In this document: positions 1 through 7,604 of the stretch, one piece after another
Position numbering within the stretch: position 1 is the stretch's first letter
Layout: every line of letters starts with the position of its first letter
Source of the DNA: JASBRS01 sp964496495
GTDB lineage: Bacteria > Deinococcota > Deinococci > Deinococcales > Trueperaceae
Assembly: GCA_964496495.1 (NCBI GenBank)
Contig: CAZBZU010000032.1
Coordinates: forward strand, 1 to 36,841
DNA: 36,841 nt
Direction: 5' to 3'
The notes under the pieces: generated by a model
Told to the model about the DNA's origin: nothing
The model's input: the letters and a program-made list of their open reading frames with translations, nothing else
Databases searched by the model: none
Position numbers and translations under genes: made by a program

Positions 1-1
1 G

Positions 2-1405
2 GGCGACGACGTCTTCGCCGGCTCCATGAACGGTCACGGCGCGCTCGAGCTCGAGGTCAGCCGGGAGGCCGGGCACTCCACCCTGGCGCGCATGATCGAG
101 CTGGTCACCGAAGCCCAGGCGCAGCGCTCGCCGAGCGAGCGCTTCAGTGCCTGGTTCGGCCAGCGCTACACCGTCTTCGTGCTGCTTGGCGCTCTGGTGG
201 GGCTGGGCGTGTTCCTCCTCCTCGGGCTGCCGCGCTGGGAGGCGCTCTACAAGGCCGCCACCCTGCTGGTGGTGGCGAGCCCCTGCGCCATCGTCATCAG
301 CGTGCCGGCGGCGGTGCTCTCGGGGCTGGCCGCCGCGGCGCGCATGGGCGTGCTGTTCAAGGGCGGCGCCGCCCTGGAGGACTTCGGCAGCATCAAGGTG
401 ATGGCCTTCGACAAGACCGGGACCCTCACCGAGGGGAAGATGCACGTCACCGACGTGATCGGGTTCGGGATGTCCGACAGTCAGGCGCTGGCGCTGGCAG
501 CGGCCGTGGAGCAGACCTCGGAGCACCCGTTGGCGAGGAGCATCCTCGAGGAGGCGCAGGAGGAGGCCCTCGACATCGCCGCCGTCAGCGACACCCGGGC
601 GCTGCCAGGCAAGGGCATCCGCGTGCGCCTCGGCGGCGAGCCCCACTGGGCGGGCAACCGCAAGCTCGTCGCAGAGCTGGGCGTGACCTTGGGCGCCGCC
701 GTGGAGGCCGCCGTGTCGCGGCTCGAGGGCGAGGGCAAGACCACCATCCTGGTGGGCCGCGGGGAGCCCGGCACGGTGCTCGGCGTCATCGGCGTCGGCG
801 ACACGCTGCGCTCGAGCGCCCGCGCCACGCTGGACGCGCTCAAGGCCGCGGGCCTCGAGCGCCTGGCGGTGCTCACCGGCGACCACGCCACGGTGGCTCG
901 CAACGTCGGCGCGATGCTGGGGCTCGGCGTGGAGTCCATCCATGCCGACCTGCTCCCGGAGCAGAAGGTGCAGAAGGTGCGCGAGCTTGATGCCCACGGC
1001 CGCGTCGCCTTCATCGGCGACGGCGTGAACGACGCCGCCGCCCTGGCGACCGCCGCGGTGGGCGTGGCCATGGGCACCGCCGGGTCGGACGTGGCCATCG
1101 AGGCGGCTGACGTGGCGCTGCTCTCCGACGACCTGCGCAAGCTGCCGCAGGCGTACGCGCTGGCGCGCATGGCCAACCGCATCATCAAGCAGAACCTGAC
1201 CTTCGCGCTCGCCATCATGCTGCTGATGGTAATCGTGACGGTGTTCTTCTTCCTGCCGCTGCCGCTGGGCGTGCTGGGGCACGAGGGCGGCACCATCCTC
1301 GTGGTCGGCAACGGCCTGCGCCTGTTGGGCTTCCGTCCCAGGCCCGTCGAGGCGGAGCGCCAGGCGCGGCCCGGACCGGCTCGAGGGCTGGTGCCCGAGG
1401 GCTGA
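2..1405 (+). CDS. P1B-4 type heavy-metal-transporting P-type ATPase, 5'-truncated by window edge
   Basis: ATP-driven efflux of a transition metal (P1B-4 pumps move Co, Fe, Zn or Ni) across the inner membrane. The reading frame is open from base 2, and the residues before the first ATG (base 26) already match the actuator-domain region, so the gene begins upstream. Visible parts are two membrane helices, the SPC metal-site motif (about base 280), the phosphorylation motif DKTGT (Asp codon 410-412), the nucleotide and hinge motif GDGVNDA (about 1018-1038), and HEGGT in a C-terminal helix (1280-1294). SPC plus HEGGT is the P1B-4 signature, unlike the CPC of copper and zinc/cadmium pumps. A short charged tail ends the protein. 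Any N-terminal metal-binding domain lies outside the window. The family is certain; the metal is inferred. Confidence 0.93.
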   Translation, partial: GDDVFAGSMNGHGALELEVSREAGHSTLARMIELVTEAQAQRSPSERFSAWFGQRYTVFVLLGALVGLGVFLLLGLPRWEALYKAATLLVVASPCAIVISVPAAVLSGLAAAARMGVLFKGGAALEDFGSIKVMAFDKTGTLTEGKMHVTDVIGFGMSDSQALALAAAVEQTSEHPLARSILEEAQEEALDIAAVSDTRALPGKGIRVRLGGEPHWAGNRKLVAELGVTLGAAVEAAVSRLEGEGKTTILVGRGEPGTVLGVIGVGDTLRSSARATLDALKAAGLERLAVLTGDHATVARNVGAMLGLGVESIHADLLPEQKVQKVRELDAHGRVAFIGDGVNDAAALATAAVGVAMGTAGSDVAIEAADVALLSDDLRKLPQAYALARMANRIIKQNLTFALAIMLLMVIVTVFFFLPLPLGVLGHEGGTILVVGNGLRLLGFRPRPVEAERQARPGPARGLVPEG

Positions 1406-1412
1406 GCCGCGG

Positions 1413-1450
1413 CAGCACGACCACAACAGCACGACCACAACAGCACGACC
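1413..1450. repeat. 14-bp tandem repeat, left of scaffold gap
   Basis: The unit AGCACGACCACAAC is repeated head to tail (about 2.7 copies) just after the ATPase stop codon. The same unit continues on the far side of the N gap, so the gap is an unresolved repeat array. A 14-bp unit is not a multiple of three, which fits non-coding DNA. Confidence 0.9.
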
Positions 1451-1550
1451 NNNNNNNNNNNNNNNNNNNNNNNNNNNNNNNNNNNNNNNNNNNNNNNNNN
1501 NNNNNNNNNNNNNNNNNNNNNNNNNNNNNNNNNNNNNNNNNNNNNNNNNN
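1451..1550. other. Assembly gap (100 N)
   Basis: Exactly 100 N, a conventional placeholder for unknown length. It is flanked on both sides by the same 14-bp repeat, so the real array may be much longer or shorter. Confidence 0.99.
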
Positions 1551-1588
1551 CAGCACGACCACAACAGCACGACCACAACAGCACGACC
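1551..1588. repeat. 14-bp tandem repeat, right of scaffold gap
   Basis: Continuation of the AGCACGACCACAAC array (about 2.7 copies), degrading into GC-rich variants (gcggcagcacgg) up to about 1600. The rest, up to the promoter at 1682, shows no gene. Confidence 0.88.
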
Positions 1589-1681
1589 GCGGCAGCACGG
1601 CCGCAGGCGCACCACCGCGGCAGCTCCCGGCATGCCGACCGGCGCAGGGGCCCTCGCCTGGGCGCGGCTTCCCGAGCCGGC

Positions 1682-1711
1682 TTGACAAAACTAATGGCAT
1701 TAGTTTATAAA
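1682..1711 (+). promoter_or_regulatory. Sigma70-type promoter of the hydrolase-tetR operon
   Basis: TTGACA (1682-1687), an 18-bp spacer and TATAAA (1706-1711). This is the best consensus promoter in the window and sits in an AT-rich island of about 45 bp within very GC-rich DNA. The expected transcription start, near 1718, leaves a leader of about 32 nt containing the GGGAGG ribosome site (1738-1743). Confidence 0.8.
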
Positions 1712-1726
1712 CTAATCACGTTAGCC
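1688..1726. promoter_or_regulatory. Two operator palindromes, probable TetR sites
   Basis: Site 1 (1688-1706) is a perfect inverted repeat, AAACTAAT then GGC then ATTAGTTT, filling the -35/-10 spacer. Site 2 (centre 1718) is an imperfect copy, ACTAA and TTAG around a similar centre, at the transcription start. The centres are 21 bp apart, two helical turns, so two dimers would bind one DNA face. The TetR regulator encoded at 2801-3388 in the same transcript is the obvious candidate; autorepression is inferred. Confidence 0.72.
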
Positions 1727-1749
1727 ATCTCGCCCCCGGGAGGAACCCC

Positions 1750-2808
1750 ATGACCGAGCCCCTCGACCGTTCCACTGCCGCCCGCAAGCGGCACGCCGCC
1801 GCCGGATCCGCCGCGTCCGCCCCCACCGACTTCGCTCCCACCGACTTCGCCCCCACCGCCCGGCCGGGCACCCTGCAGCGTCCCGGCGGCACGCTCGCCT
1901 ATGACGAGCAGGGCGAGGGGCCGCTGGCGATCCTGGTGCCGGGCCTCGGCGACCTGCGCCAGGAGTATCGCTACCTGGCGCCGCGCCTCGCCGCCGCCGG
2001 CTACCGCGTCGTCACCCTCGACCTGCGCGGCCACGGCGGCTCCAGCGTGGGCTGGCCCAGCTACGCGGCCGCCGCCTTCGAGGACGACCTGGCCGCGCTC
2101 GTCGCGCACCTGGGCGGCGGCCCGGCCGTGATCGTCGGCAACTCCTTCGCCGCCGATCCCGCGGCGCGGCTGGCCGCCAACCGTCCGGAGCTCGTGAGCA
2201 AGCTGGTGCTCGTCGGGGCGTTCGTGCGCCCGGCCAAGGTCGGCCTGGTCATGCGCGTGCTCATGCGGCTGCTCTTCACCGGCCCCTGGAAGGTGCGTGC
2301 CTGGGCCTGGTACTACGGCACCCTCTTCCCCGGCCGCAAGCCCGACGACTTCGTCGCCTACCGCCGGGCGCTGGCCGCCAACCTCGCCGAGCCGGGCCGC
2401 TTCGCGGCCGTGCGGGCGCTGATCTTCCGCAACGAGGCGAGCGCCTCGGCCGAGCTGGGCCGCATCGCCGCCCCCACCCTGGCGATGATGGGCAGCAAGG
2501 ACCCCGACTTCCCCAACCCTGCGGCAGAAGCCGACTGGATCGCGGCACGCACCCGCGGCGAGACGGCCCTCATCGAGGGCGCCGGTCACTACCCCTTCAG
2601 CGAGCGGCCCGGCGTCACCGCCGAGCGCATCCTGGAGTTCCTGGGAGCGCCGGCGACAATCGGCGGGCGGAACGAGGCATCCGGCGGGCGGGATACCGCG
2701 GCCGGCCGCCGGGACGGCGCGCCTGCCCGCCGGGAGGACGCTTCCGGCCGGGGACACGACGCGTCCGGCGCCGAAGCCGACGGGCGCCCGGCAGGCGCAC
2801 GTGGCTAG
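1750..2808 (+). CDS. Alpha/beta-hydrolase with repetitive N- and C-terminal extensions
   Basis: Serine-hydrolase fold protein of 352 aa. The core, roughly residues 40-300, shows the oxyanion-strand region, LDLRGHGGSS, a nucleophile elbow GNSFA (the usual GxSxG with its last Gly replaced by Ala), an acid candidate in GSKDPDF and the catalytic His in GAGHYPF. The substrate cannot be told. The N-terminus holds a PTDFA repeat of 15-bp units. After the core, residues 305-346 are six imperfect 7-residue repeats of the type GRRDxAS, encoded by 21-bp repeats and probably disordered. Start ATG 1750 has GGGAGG 6 nt upstream. The next gene overlaps its last 8 nt, so the two are coupled. Confidence 0.88.
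   Translation: MTEPLDRSTAARKRHAAAGSAASAPTDFAPTDFAPTARPGTLQRPGGTLAYDEQGEGPLAILVPGLGDLRQEYRYLAPRLAAAGYRVVTLDLRGHGGSSVGWPSYAAAAFEDDLAALVAHLGGGPAVIVGNSFAADPAARLAANRPELVSKLVLVGAFVRPAKVGLVMRVLMRLLFTGPWKVRAWAWYYGTLFPGRKPDDFVAYRRALAANLAEPGRFAAVRALIFRNEASASAELGRIAAPTLAMMGSKDPDFPNPAAEADWIAARTRGETALIEGAGHYPFSERPGVTAERILEFLGAPATIGGRNEASGGRDTAAGRRDGAPARREDASGRGHDASGAEADGRPAGARG
2662..2787 (+). repeat. Coding 21-bp degenerate tandem repeat (6 copies)
   Basis: Six in-frame 21-bp units beginning GGCGGGCGG or variants encode heptapeptides GGRNEAS, GGRDTAA, GRRDGAP, ARREDAS, GRGHDAS and GAEADGR at the C-terminus of the hydrolase. Gain or loss of a unit would keep the frame. Confidence 0.8.
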
Positions 2809-3388
2809 ACGTCCCGGCCTGACGCGCGAGCGGTTGCTGGAGGCGGCCACCGAGCTCATCGACGGCAGGGGACCGGACGCGCTGGCACTGGCGCCGCTCG
2901 CGACCCGCTTCGGGGTGCGTTCGCCCTCGCTCTACAACCACGTGAACGGCCTGGGCGACCTGCGCGGCGCGCTCACCCTGCGCGGGCTCGAGCGGCTCGG
3001 CGACGCGCTCACCGCCGCCGTCGCCGGCCGGGCCGGCCCGGGTGCCCTGGCGGCCGTCGCGCACGCCTACCGCGCCTTCGCGCTGGCCCACCCGGGGCTC
3101 TACGCGCTGACCCAGCGAGCGGTGACGGGCGGCACCGCCAGCGCCGACAGCGACGCACTCGAGCGCGCTTCGAACGCCGTGGTCGAGGTGGTGCTGGCGG
3201 TCCTGCGCGGCTACGGCCTCGAGGGCGACGCCGCCATCCACGCCACCCGCGCCCTGCGCAGCGCCCTCCACGGCTTCGTGGCGTTGGAGACCGGCGGCGG
3301 CTTCGGCATGCCGCAGGCCGTCGACGTCAGCTTCGAGCGGCTCGTCAGCGTGCTCGACGCGGGCTTGCAGGGGGAGCTGGCCGCCTGA
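2801..3388 (+). CDS. TetR/AcrR-family repressor with WHG-type C-terminal domain
   Basis: DNA-binding regulator of 195 aa. Residues 3-50 are the TetR helix-turn-helix (RERLLEAATELI ... FGVRSPSLYNHV). Residues about 75-190 resemble the TetR_C_33 (WHG) ligand-binding domain, with the typical run AYRAFALAHPGLYAL. It starts at GTG 2801, overlapping the hydrolase stop by 8 nt, and shares its promoter. The double palindrome at 1688-1726 is the likely operator, giving autoregulation; the inducer, possibly the hydrolase substrate, is unknown. It ends 14 nt from the convergent oxidoreductase gene. Confidence 0.9.
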   Translation: MARRPGLTRERLLEAATELIDGRGPDALALAPLATRFGVRSPSLYNHVNGLGDLRGALTLRGLERLGDALTAAVAGRAGPGALAAVAHAYRAFALAHPGLYALTQRAVTGGTASADSDALERASNAVVEVVLAVLRGYGLEGDAAIHATRALRSALHGFVALETGGGFGMPQAVDVSFERLVSVLDAGLQGELAA

Positions 3389-3402
3389 GCGACCCCTGCC
3401 CG

Positions 3403-4590
3403 CTACTCCGCGGGCGCGCCCGGCTCCACCCTCTCGCCCTTGCGCAGCAGCTCGCTGGCGTCCTCCACCTTGCCGAAGGTGTTCCACAGCAGCACCCCGC
3501 GCAGGCGCTCGTCGTCCATGTAGTAGACGGTGCCCTTGCGCTCGGGTCCGTCTGCCGGCTCCTGCCAGTCCGCGACCACCTCCAGCGAGGCGTCGAGGTC
3601 GCCCACCGCCTCGTAGCCGTTGTCGAAGAGGTCGGAGTAGAAGAACGGCACGTGCAGGTAGGGCTCGTCGGCTCCGGCCATCACGCGACCGGCGTGGTGG
3701 CCGCTGCGGATGGCGTTGTCCTCGTGCTCCACGCGCACCCTGCGCGCCAGGGCGCTGTGGGGGAAGGCCATGACGTCGCCGCAGGCGAAGATGTCGGGCC
3801 GCTCGGTGCGCAGCCGCTCGTCGACGTGGATGCCGCCCTCCACGCTGAGCCCCAGCTGGCGCCCGAGCTCGACGTTGGGCTCGGTGCCGAGCCCCAGCAC
3901 CACCAGGTCGGCCGTGAGCTCGGTGCCGTCATCGAGCGTCAGCTCCACCCGCTCGGCGCCGCTCCGCGCTGCCGTCACCGTCCGCCCGGCGTGGACGGCG
4001 ACGCCGCGGCCGCGGTAGTCGCGCCCGATGGCCCGGGCCAGCTCCGGAGGGAAGCGGTTGGCGCCGATCTCCGCCTCCGGGAACACCATCGTCACCTCGG
4101 CCCCCGCCGACCGCAGTCCCGCCGCCATCTCCGAGCCGATGAAGCCGCCCCCCACCACGACGACGCGGGCGCCGCTCGCGGCCAGGGCGCGGGCCCGGCG
4201 GTAATCGTCGAGCGTCCGGTAGGCGAGCACCCGCTCGCTCGCCTGCAGCCCGGGCAGCGTCCGCGGCGTGCCGCCGGTGGCCAGCAGCAGCTTCTCGTAG
4301 CCGAACTCCTCGCCGCGGGAGCCGGTCACCGTCTTGCGTTCGGGGTCCACCGCGGTGACGCGGGTGCCGAGCACCAGCTGGGCGCCCTCCTCGCGGGTGT
4401 CGAGGGAGATGCCCGACTCCTTCTCGCTCCCCAGCCACAGCCCCTTGGAGAGCGGCGGGCGCTCGTAGGGCTCGTGCGGCTCGGCCCCGATCAGCACGAT
4501 GGCGCCTTCCTCGTCGACGCTGCGGATGCCCTTCACCGCCGCGTCGGCGCTCTGACCGCCACCGACGATCACATACCGGACTCGCTCCAT
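3403..4590 (-). CDS. FAD-dependent NAD(P)H oxidoreductase (ferredoxin/rubredoxin-reductase type)
   Basis: Flavoprotein of 395 aa that passes electrons from NAD(P)H to a small redox carrier. The N-terminal FAD Rossmann motif is VIVGGGQSADAA (about residues 8-19), with the adjacent YERPPLSK typical of the AIF/rhodocoxin-reductase group. A second Rossmann motif, VVVGGGFIGSEMA (about 144-156), binds NAD(P)H. The second FAD motif is FACGDV, and the C-terminal dimerisation domain follows. No CxxC redox disulfide is present, which excludes thioredoxin or lipoamide reductases. Start ATG 4590 has AAGGAGG 7 nt upstream. No ferredoxin, rubredoxin or oxygenase gene is adjacent, so the partner is unknown. 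It is transcribed divergently from the ABC exporter. Confidence 0.88.
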   Translation of the reverse strand: MERVRYVIVGGGQSADAAVKGIRSVDEEGAIVLIGAEPHEPYERPPLSKGLWLGSEKESGISLDTREEGAQLVLGTRVTAVDPERKTVTGSRGEEFGYEKLLLATGGTPRTLPGLQASERVLAYRTLDDYRRARALAASGARVVVVGGGFIGSEMAAGLRSAGAEVTMVFPEAEIGANRFPPELARAIGRDYRGRGVAVHAGRTVTAARSGAERVELTLDDGTELTADLVVLGLGTEPNVELGRQLGLSVEGGIHVDERLRTERPDIFACGDVMAFPHSALARRVRVEHEDNAIRSGHHAGRVMAGADEPYLHVPFFYSDLFDNGYEAVGDLDASLEVVADWQEPADGPERKGTVYYMDDERLRGVLLWNTFGKVEDASELLRKGERVEPGAPAE

Positions 4591-4774
4591 GGACGGACCT
4601 CCTTCACCGGCCTCCCGGTGCCGCTGGCGCGGGACGGTACCCGCCTTCAGGCGACCTCCCCCATTGATAGGCGCTCGCGCGCGCCGAGCACGTTACGCAG
4701 GTAGCCGGATGGCGCGCCCGGCCGGCCGCGAGACCCCGGCTCCAGGTTCTCGTGGAAGCTCATCCGCGCTTGCC

Positions 4775-4789
4775 TATACTCGGCGTGTG
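4775..4789 (+). promoter_or_regulatory. -10 box placing a leaderless GTG start
   Basis: TATACT (4775-4780) lies 6 nt before the in-frame GTG at 4787, with no ribosome-binding site between. Initiation 7 nt downstream of the box would make the GTG the first bases of the mRNA. No clear -35 hexamer is visible. Confidence 0.55.
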
Positions 4790-5998
4790 ACGCGCGACCC
4801 ACGCCCCCCCACTGCCCCGCCGCCCGGCGCCGCGCGCGGCGCCGGCGAGCCGGCCACGCTCGACCCCGCAGGCGCCGAGCCCGGCGCCAGCGCCACCGTC
4901 GGCGCCGACCCGCACGCGCTCGAGCCCGGCGCGGCCGCGGGCGGCGGACCCGTCATCGAGGCACGGGGCCTGGTCAAGCGCTACGGCGCCCGCGCCGCGG
5001 TGGACGGCCTCGACCTGCAGGTGGAGGCCGGCGAGGTGTTCGGCTTCCTGGGGCCGAACGGCGCCGGCAAGACCACCACGGTGCGCATGCTGCTGGGCCT
5101 GGCCCGACCGACGGGCGGCAGCGGCCGGGTGCTGGGCAAGCGCCTGGGCGACCCGGAGGCGCGGCGGAGGATCGGCTACCTACCGGAGAACGTGCAGTTC
5201 CCTGCCTGGTTCACGGGGCTGGGGTTCCTTCGCTACCACGGTGCGCTCTACGGCCTGCCGCGACGACTGGTGGCGCAGCGCGCCGGCGAGGCGCTCGAGC
5301 GCCTGGGTCTGGCGGGGCGCGGCAACGATCGCCTGCACGCCTACAGCCACGGCATGCTGCAGCGCCTGGGCCTGGCGCAGGCGCTGCTGGCGCGCCCGCG
5401 GCTGATCTTCCTCGACGAGCCCACCTCCGCCCTCGATCCGGGCGGCCGCCGCGACGTGCGCGACCTGCTCGACGAGCTGCGCCGCGACGGCACCACGGTG
5501 TTCCTGAACTCCCACCTGCTCAGCGAGGTGGAGCGCACCTGCGACCGCGTCGCCATCGTGCTCGACGGCAAGACGCGCTACCTGGGCCCTACCCGACCCG
5601 ACCAGATCGCCCCGCGCGAGCTTCATGTGCGGCTCTCCGACGCACCGGCGGACGTGGACGCGGTGCTCCGCGGGCTGGCGCGCGTGACCCGCCGTGACGG
5701 CGGCAGGCTGCTACTGGAGCTGGACGGGGCGGCGCCCGGCCGCGGCCCCACCGCCCATGCCGGCGCGAGGCGCGCGAGCCCCGCACCCGCGGCGACGGGG
5801 ACCGTCGCCTCCGTGGAGGTCGCGCCCGACGACATCACACCCGACGACATCACACCCGAGGTGGCGCGCCGGCTGGTCGCCGCCGGCGCGCGCCTGCACG
5901 AGCTCACCCCCGTCCGGCGCGAGCTGGAGGACCTGTTCCTGGAGCTGACGGGGGCACCGGCGCCGGCCGGCTCCGGACGCGGCCGGCCGGCGCGGTAG
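4787..5998 (+). CDS. ABC-2 exporter ATP-binding subunit
   Basis: Cytoplasmic ATPase of 403 aa that pairs with the downstream permease. Walker A is GPNGAGKTT (residues 89-97), the signature region SHGMLQR (187-193) replaces the canonical LSGGQ as in many DrrA/NosF-like proteins, and Walker B is LIFLDEP (206-212) followed by the switch His in NSHLLSE. The first 55 residues are Ala/Pro/Gly-rich and probably disordered. The C-terminal region carries a short DDITP repeat (15-bp units, 5827-5856). GTG 4787 was chosen because of the -10 box just upstream; there is no Shine-Dalgarno. The substrate is unknown. The permease starts 10 nt after the stop. Confidence 0.9.
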   Translation: MTRDPRPPTAPPPGAARGAGEPATLDPAGAEPGASATVGADPHALEPGAAAGGGPVIEARGLVKRYGARAAVDGLDLQVEAGEVFGFLGPNGAGKTTTVRMLLGLARPTGGSGRVLGKRLGDPEARRRIGYLPENVQFPAWFTGLGFLRYHGALYGLPRRLVAQRAGEALERLGLAGRGNDRLHAYSHGMLQRLGLAQALLARPRLIFLDEPTSALDPGGRRDVRDLLDELRRDGTTVFLNSHLLSEVERTCDRVAIVLDGKTRYLGPTRPDQIAPRELHVRLSDAPADVDAVLRGLARVTRRDGGRLLLELDGAAPGRGPTAHAGARRASPAPAATGTVASVEVAPDDITPDDITPEVARRLVAAGARLHELTPVRRELEDLFLELTGAPAPAGSGRGRPAR

Positions 5999-6008
5999 GG
6001 AGCGGAAC

Positions 6009-6866
6009 ATGAGCGTCCTCACCATCGCCGGAGCGACCCTCAGGGAGGCCTGGAGCCGCCGCCTGGTGCTGGCTCTGGTGATCCTGAGCCTGGCCTTCCT
6101 GGGCCTCTACCTCTACGGGGCGCACCTGCTCAACGTCCGCCTGCTCGAGCGCGCGCAGCACGTCGGCGCGACCGGCGGCTCGCGTGGCGGCTCCCTCGAC
6201 CTGGCGCGGCGCCAGATGGAGCTCTTCGGCATGTACGTGGTCGATTTCCTGGCCTCGTTCATGGCGATCTTCGCGGGCGTCGGCGCCATCGCGGGCGAGC
6301 TCGAGGACCACAGCCTGCAGCTCGTCCTGGCGAAGCCGGTGCGGCGCTGGCAGGTGATCGCCGGCAAGGCGCTGGGGAGCGGCGTGGTGAGCGTGGCGTA
6401 CGCCACCAGCCTGGCCCTGGCGCTGCTGGGCTTCAGCCGCCTGGTGCTGGGCGTCGGTGCGCCGGGGACGCTCCCCGGGATCCTGCTGATGGATCTGGGC
6501 GTCCTGGTGCTCTCTGGCCTCACCCTGCTGGCGAGCAGCGTCACCCACACCCTCACCGCCGGCGTGGCCATGGTGATGGCGTACGCCATGGCGTGGACGG
6601 GCGGCGTGCTGCACGCGCTGGGCAGCCTCACCAACATCGACGTGCTGGCCGCCCTCGGCCGCGACACGCGCTTCGTGGTGCCCAGCGACGCGCTGTGGAA
6701 GGCGGGGTCGTACTACCTGCAATCTCCGGTCATGCGCGCCCAGGAGGGTCCGAACCCGCTCTTCGGGGTGACGGCGCCGAGCGCCGGCTTCCTGGTCTTC
6801 GCCGTGCTCTACCTGCTGGCCGCGTTCGTGGCCGCGGGGGTGGTGTTCCAGCGGCGCGACCTGTAG
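6009..6866 (+). CDS. ABC-2 type permease (NosY-like)
   Basis: Membrane subunit of 285 aa with about six hydrophobic helices (near residues 20-38, 80-96, 125-146, 150-170, 175-200 and 258-280). The motif GELEDHSLQLVLAKPVRRWQ is typical of ABC-2 permeases of the NosY group. GGGAG upstream of ATG 6009 is a plausible ribosome site. It forms an exporter with the ATPase encoded 10 nt upstream. Copper-site maturation partners of NosFY are absent here, so the NosY resemblance concerns fold only and the substrate is unknown. Confidence 0.88.
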   Translation: MSVLTIAGATLREAWSRRLVLALVILSLAFLGLYLYGAHLLNVRLLERAQHVGATGGSRGGSLDLARRQMELFGMYVVDFLASFMAIFAGVGAIAGELEDHSLQLVLAKPVRRWQVIAGKALGSGVVSVAYATSLALALLGFSRLVLGVGAPGTLPGILLMDLGVLVLSGLTLLASSVTHTLTAGVAMVMAYAMAWTGGVLHALGSLTNIDVLAALGRDTRFVVPSDALWKAGSYYLQSPVMRAQEGPNPLFGVTAPSAGFLVFAVLYLLAAFVAAGVVFQRRDL

Positions 6867-6982
6867 CGCCGACGCGCTCGCAGGACGTTTGGCTCTTACC
6901 CGAGGCCCGACCGCCTGCTACCGCTGAAGTGGACCCGCAAGGCGTCCGCGGCCCGCGTCGGGCCAGCGGGAAGGAGGCGAGG

Positions 6983-7486
6983 ATGGACAGCGTCGTCACG
7001 TTGCGCGACGAGCCCGCCACGACGGTGGCGTACCTGCGGCGCCAGGGGCCGTACGCCGGCATCCCGGATGGCATCCACCAGCTGTACGCGCACCTGTTGC
7101 GCACGCACCTGACCCCAGCCGGCCCGCCGATCGGCGTGTTCTTCACCGACCCGCAGACGGTACCCGAGAGCCGAGCCCAGTGGGAGCTGCGCTGGCAGGT
7201 CACGGAGGAAGGGGGCGCCACGCCCGCCGAGTCCGAGCCGGGCGCCGACGGTGTGGGCGTTCGCCGCCTAGCGGCGCGCACCGTGGCCGTGCTCACTCAC
7301 GTCGGTCCGTACAACACGGTTGCGCGCAGCTACGTCGCCCTCCACGACTGGGTGGGAGAGCACCTCTACACGGTGGTGGGCCCGCCGGAAGAAGCCTACG
7401 TCAGCGAGCCCGACACGCCGCAGGACCAGCTCCTCACCGAGATCCGCCTGCCGGTGGCGCTCGAGCCGGTGGCGCACGGCGTCTGA
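6983..7486 (+). CDS. GyrI-like small-molecule-binding domain protein
   Basis: Stand-alone GyrI/SOUL-fold protein of 167 aa, the domain that binds cationic drugs or effectors in regulators such as Rob and BmrR. It starts with the characteristic opening VVTLRDEPATTVAYLRRQGPY, has IGVFFTDP in the middle, and ends with DQLLTEIRLPV, the usual final strand. No DNA-binding domain is attached. Start ATG 6983 has AAGGAGG 5 nt upstream. It follows the ABC permease by 116 nt and could sequester or sense an exporter substrate; that link is only positional. Confidence 0.85.
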   Translation: MDSVVTLRDEPATTVAYLRRQGPYAGIPDGIHQLYAHLLRTHLTPAGPPIGVFFTDPQTVPESRAQWELRWQVTEEGGATPAESEPGADGVGVRRLAARTVAVLTHVGPYNTVARSYVALHDWVGEHLYTVVGPPEEAYVSEPDTPQDQLLTEIRLPVALEPVAHGV

Positions 7487-7520
7487 CGGAACGCGCGCCA
7501 GGCCTGCCGCCCCGCCAAGC

Positions 7521-7543
7521 CCGCGGGCCCACCCGGCCCGCGG
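7521..7543. terminator. Convergent-gene hairpin terminator
   Basis: Nine-bp perfect stem CCGCGGGCC / GGCCCGCGG with a 5-nt loop, midway between the GyrI-like gene (+) and kup (-). There is no T-run on either side, so it may act in both directions as a GC-rich hairpin. Confidence 0.6.
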
Positions 7544-7604
7544 CTCCACTGAGCCCTCGGTCCCACTCGGCCTCCAGGCGCGTCCGGCCCGTGGCGCCGC
7601 GCGC

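Noticed and set aside
481..1584. 367-codon minus-strand frame running through the N gap
   Set aside because: Passes through unknown bases and a 14-bp repeat and is opposite a certain ATPase gene.
1705..2859. 384-codon open frame on the minus strand opposite the hydrolase
   Set aside because: Low-complexity Gly/Ala/Arg composition, no motif, fully antisense to a gene with clear hydrolase motifs and promoter; typical antisense frame in GC-rich DNA.
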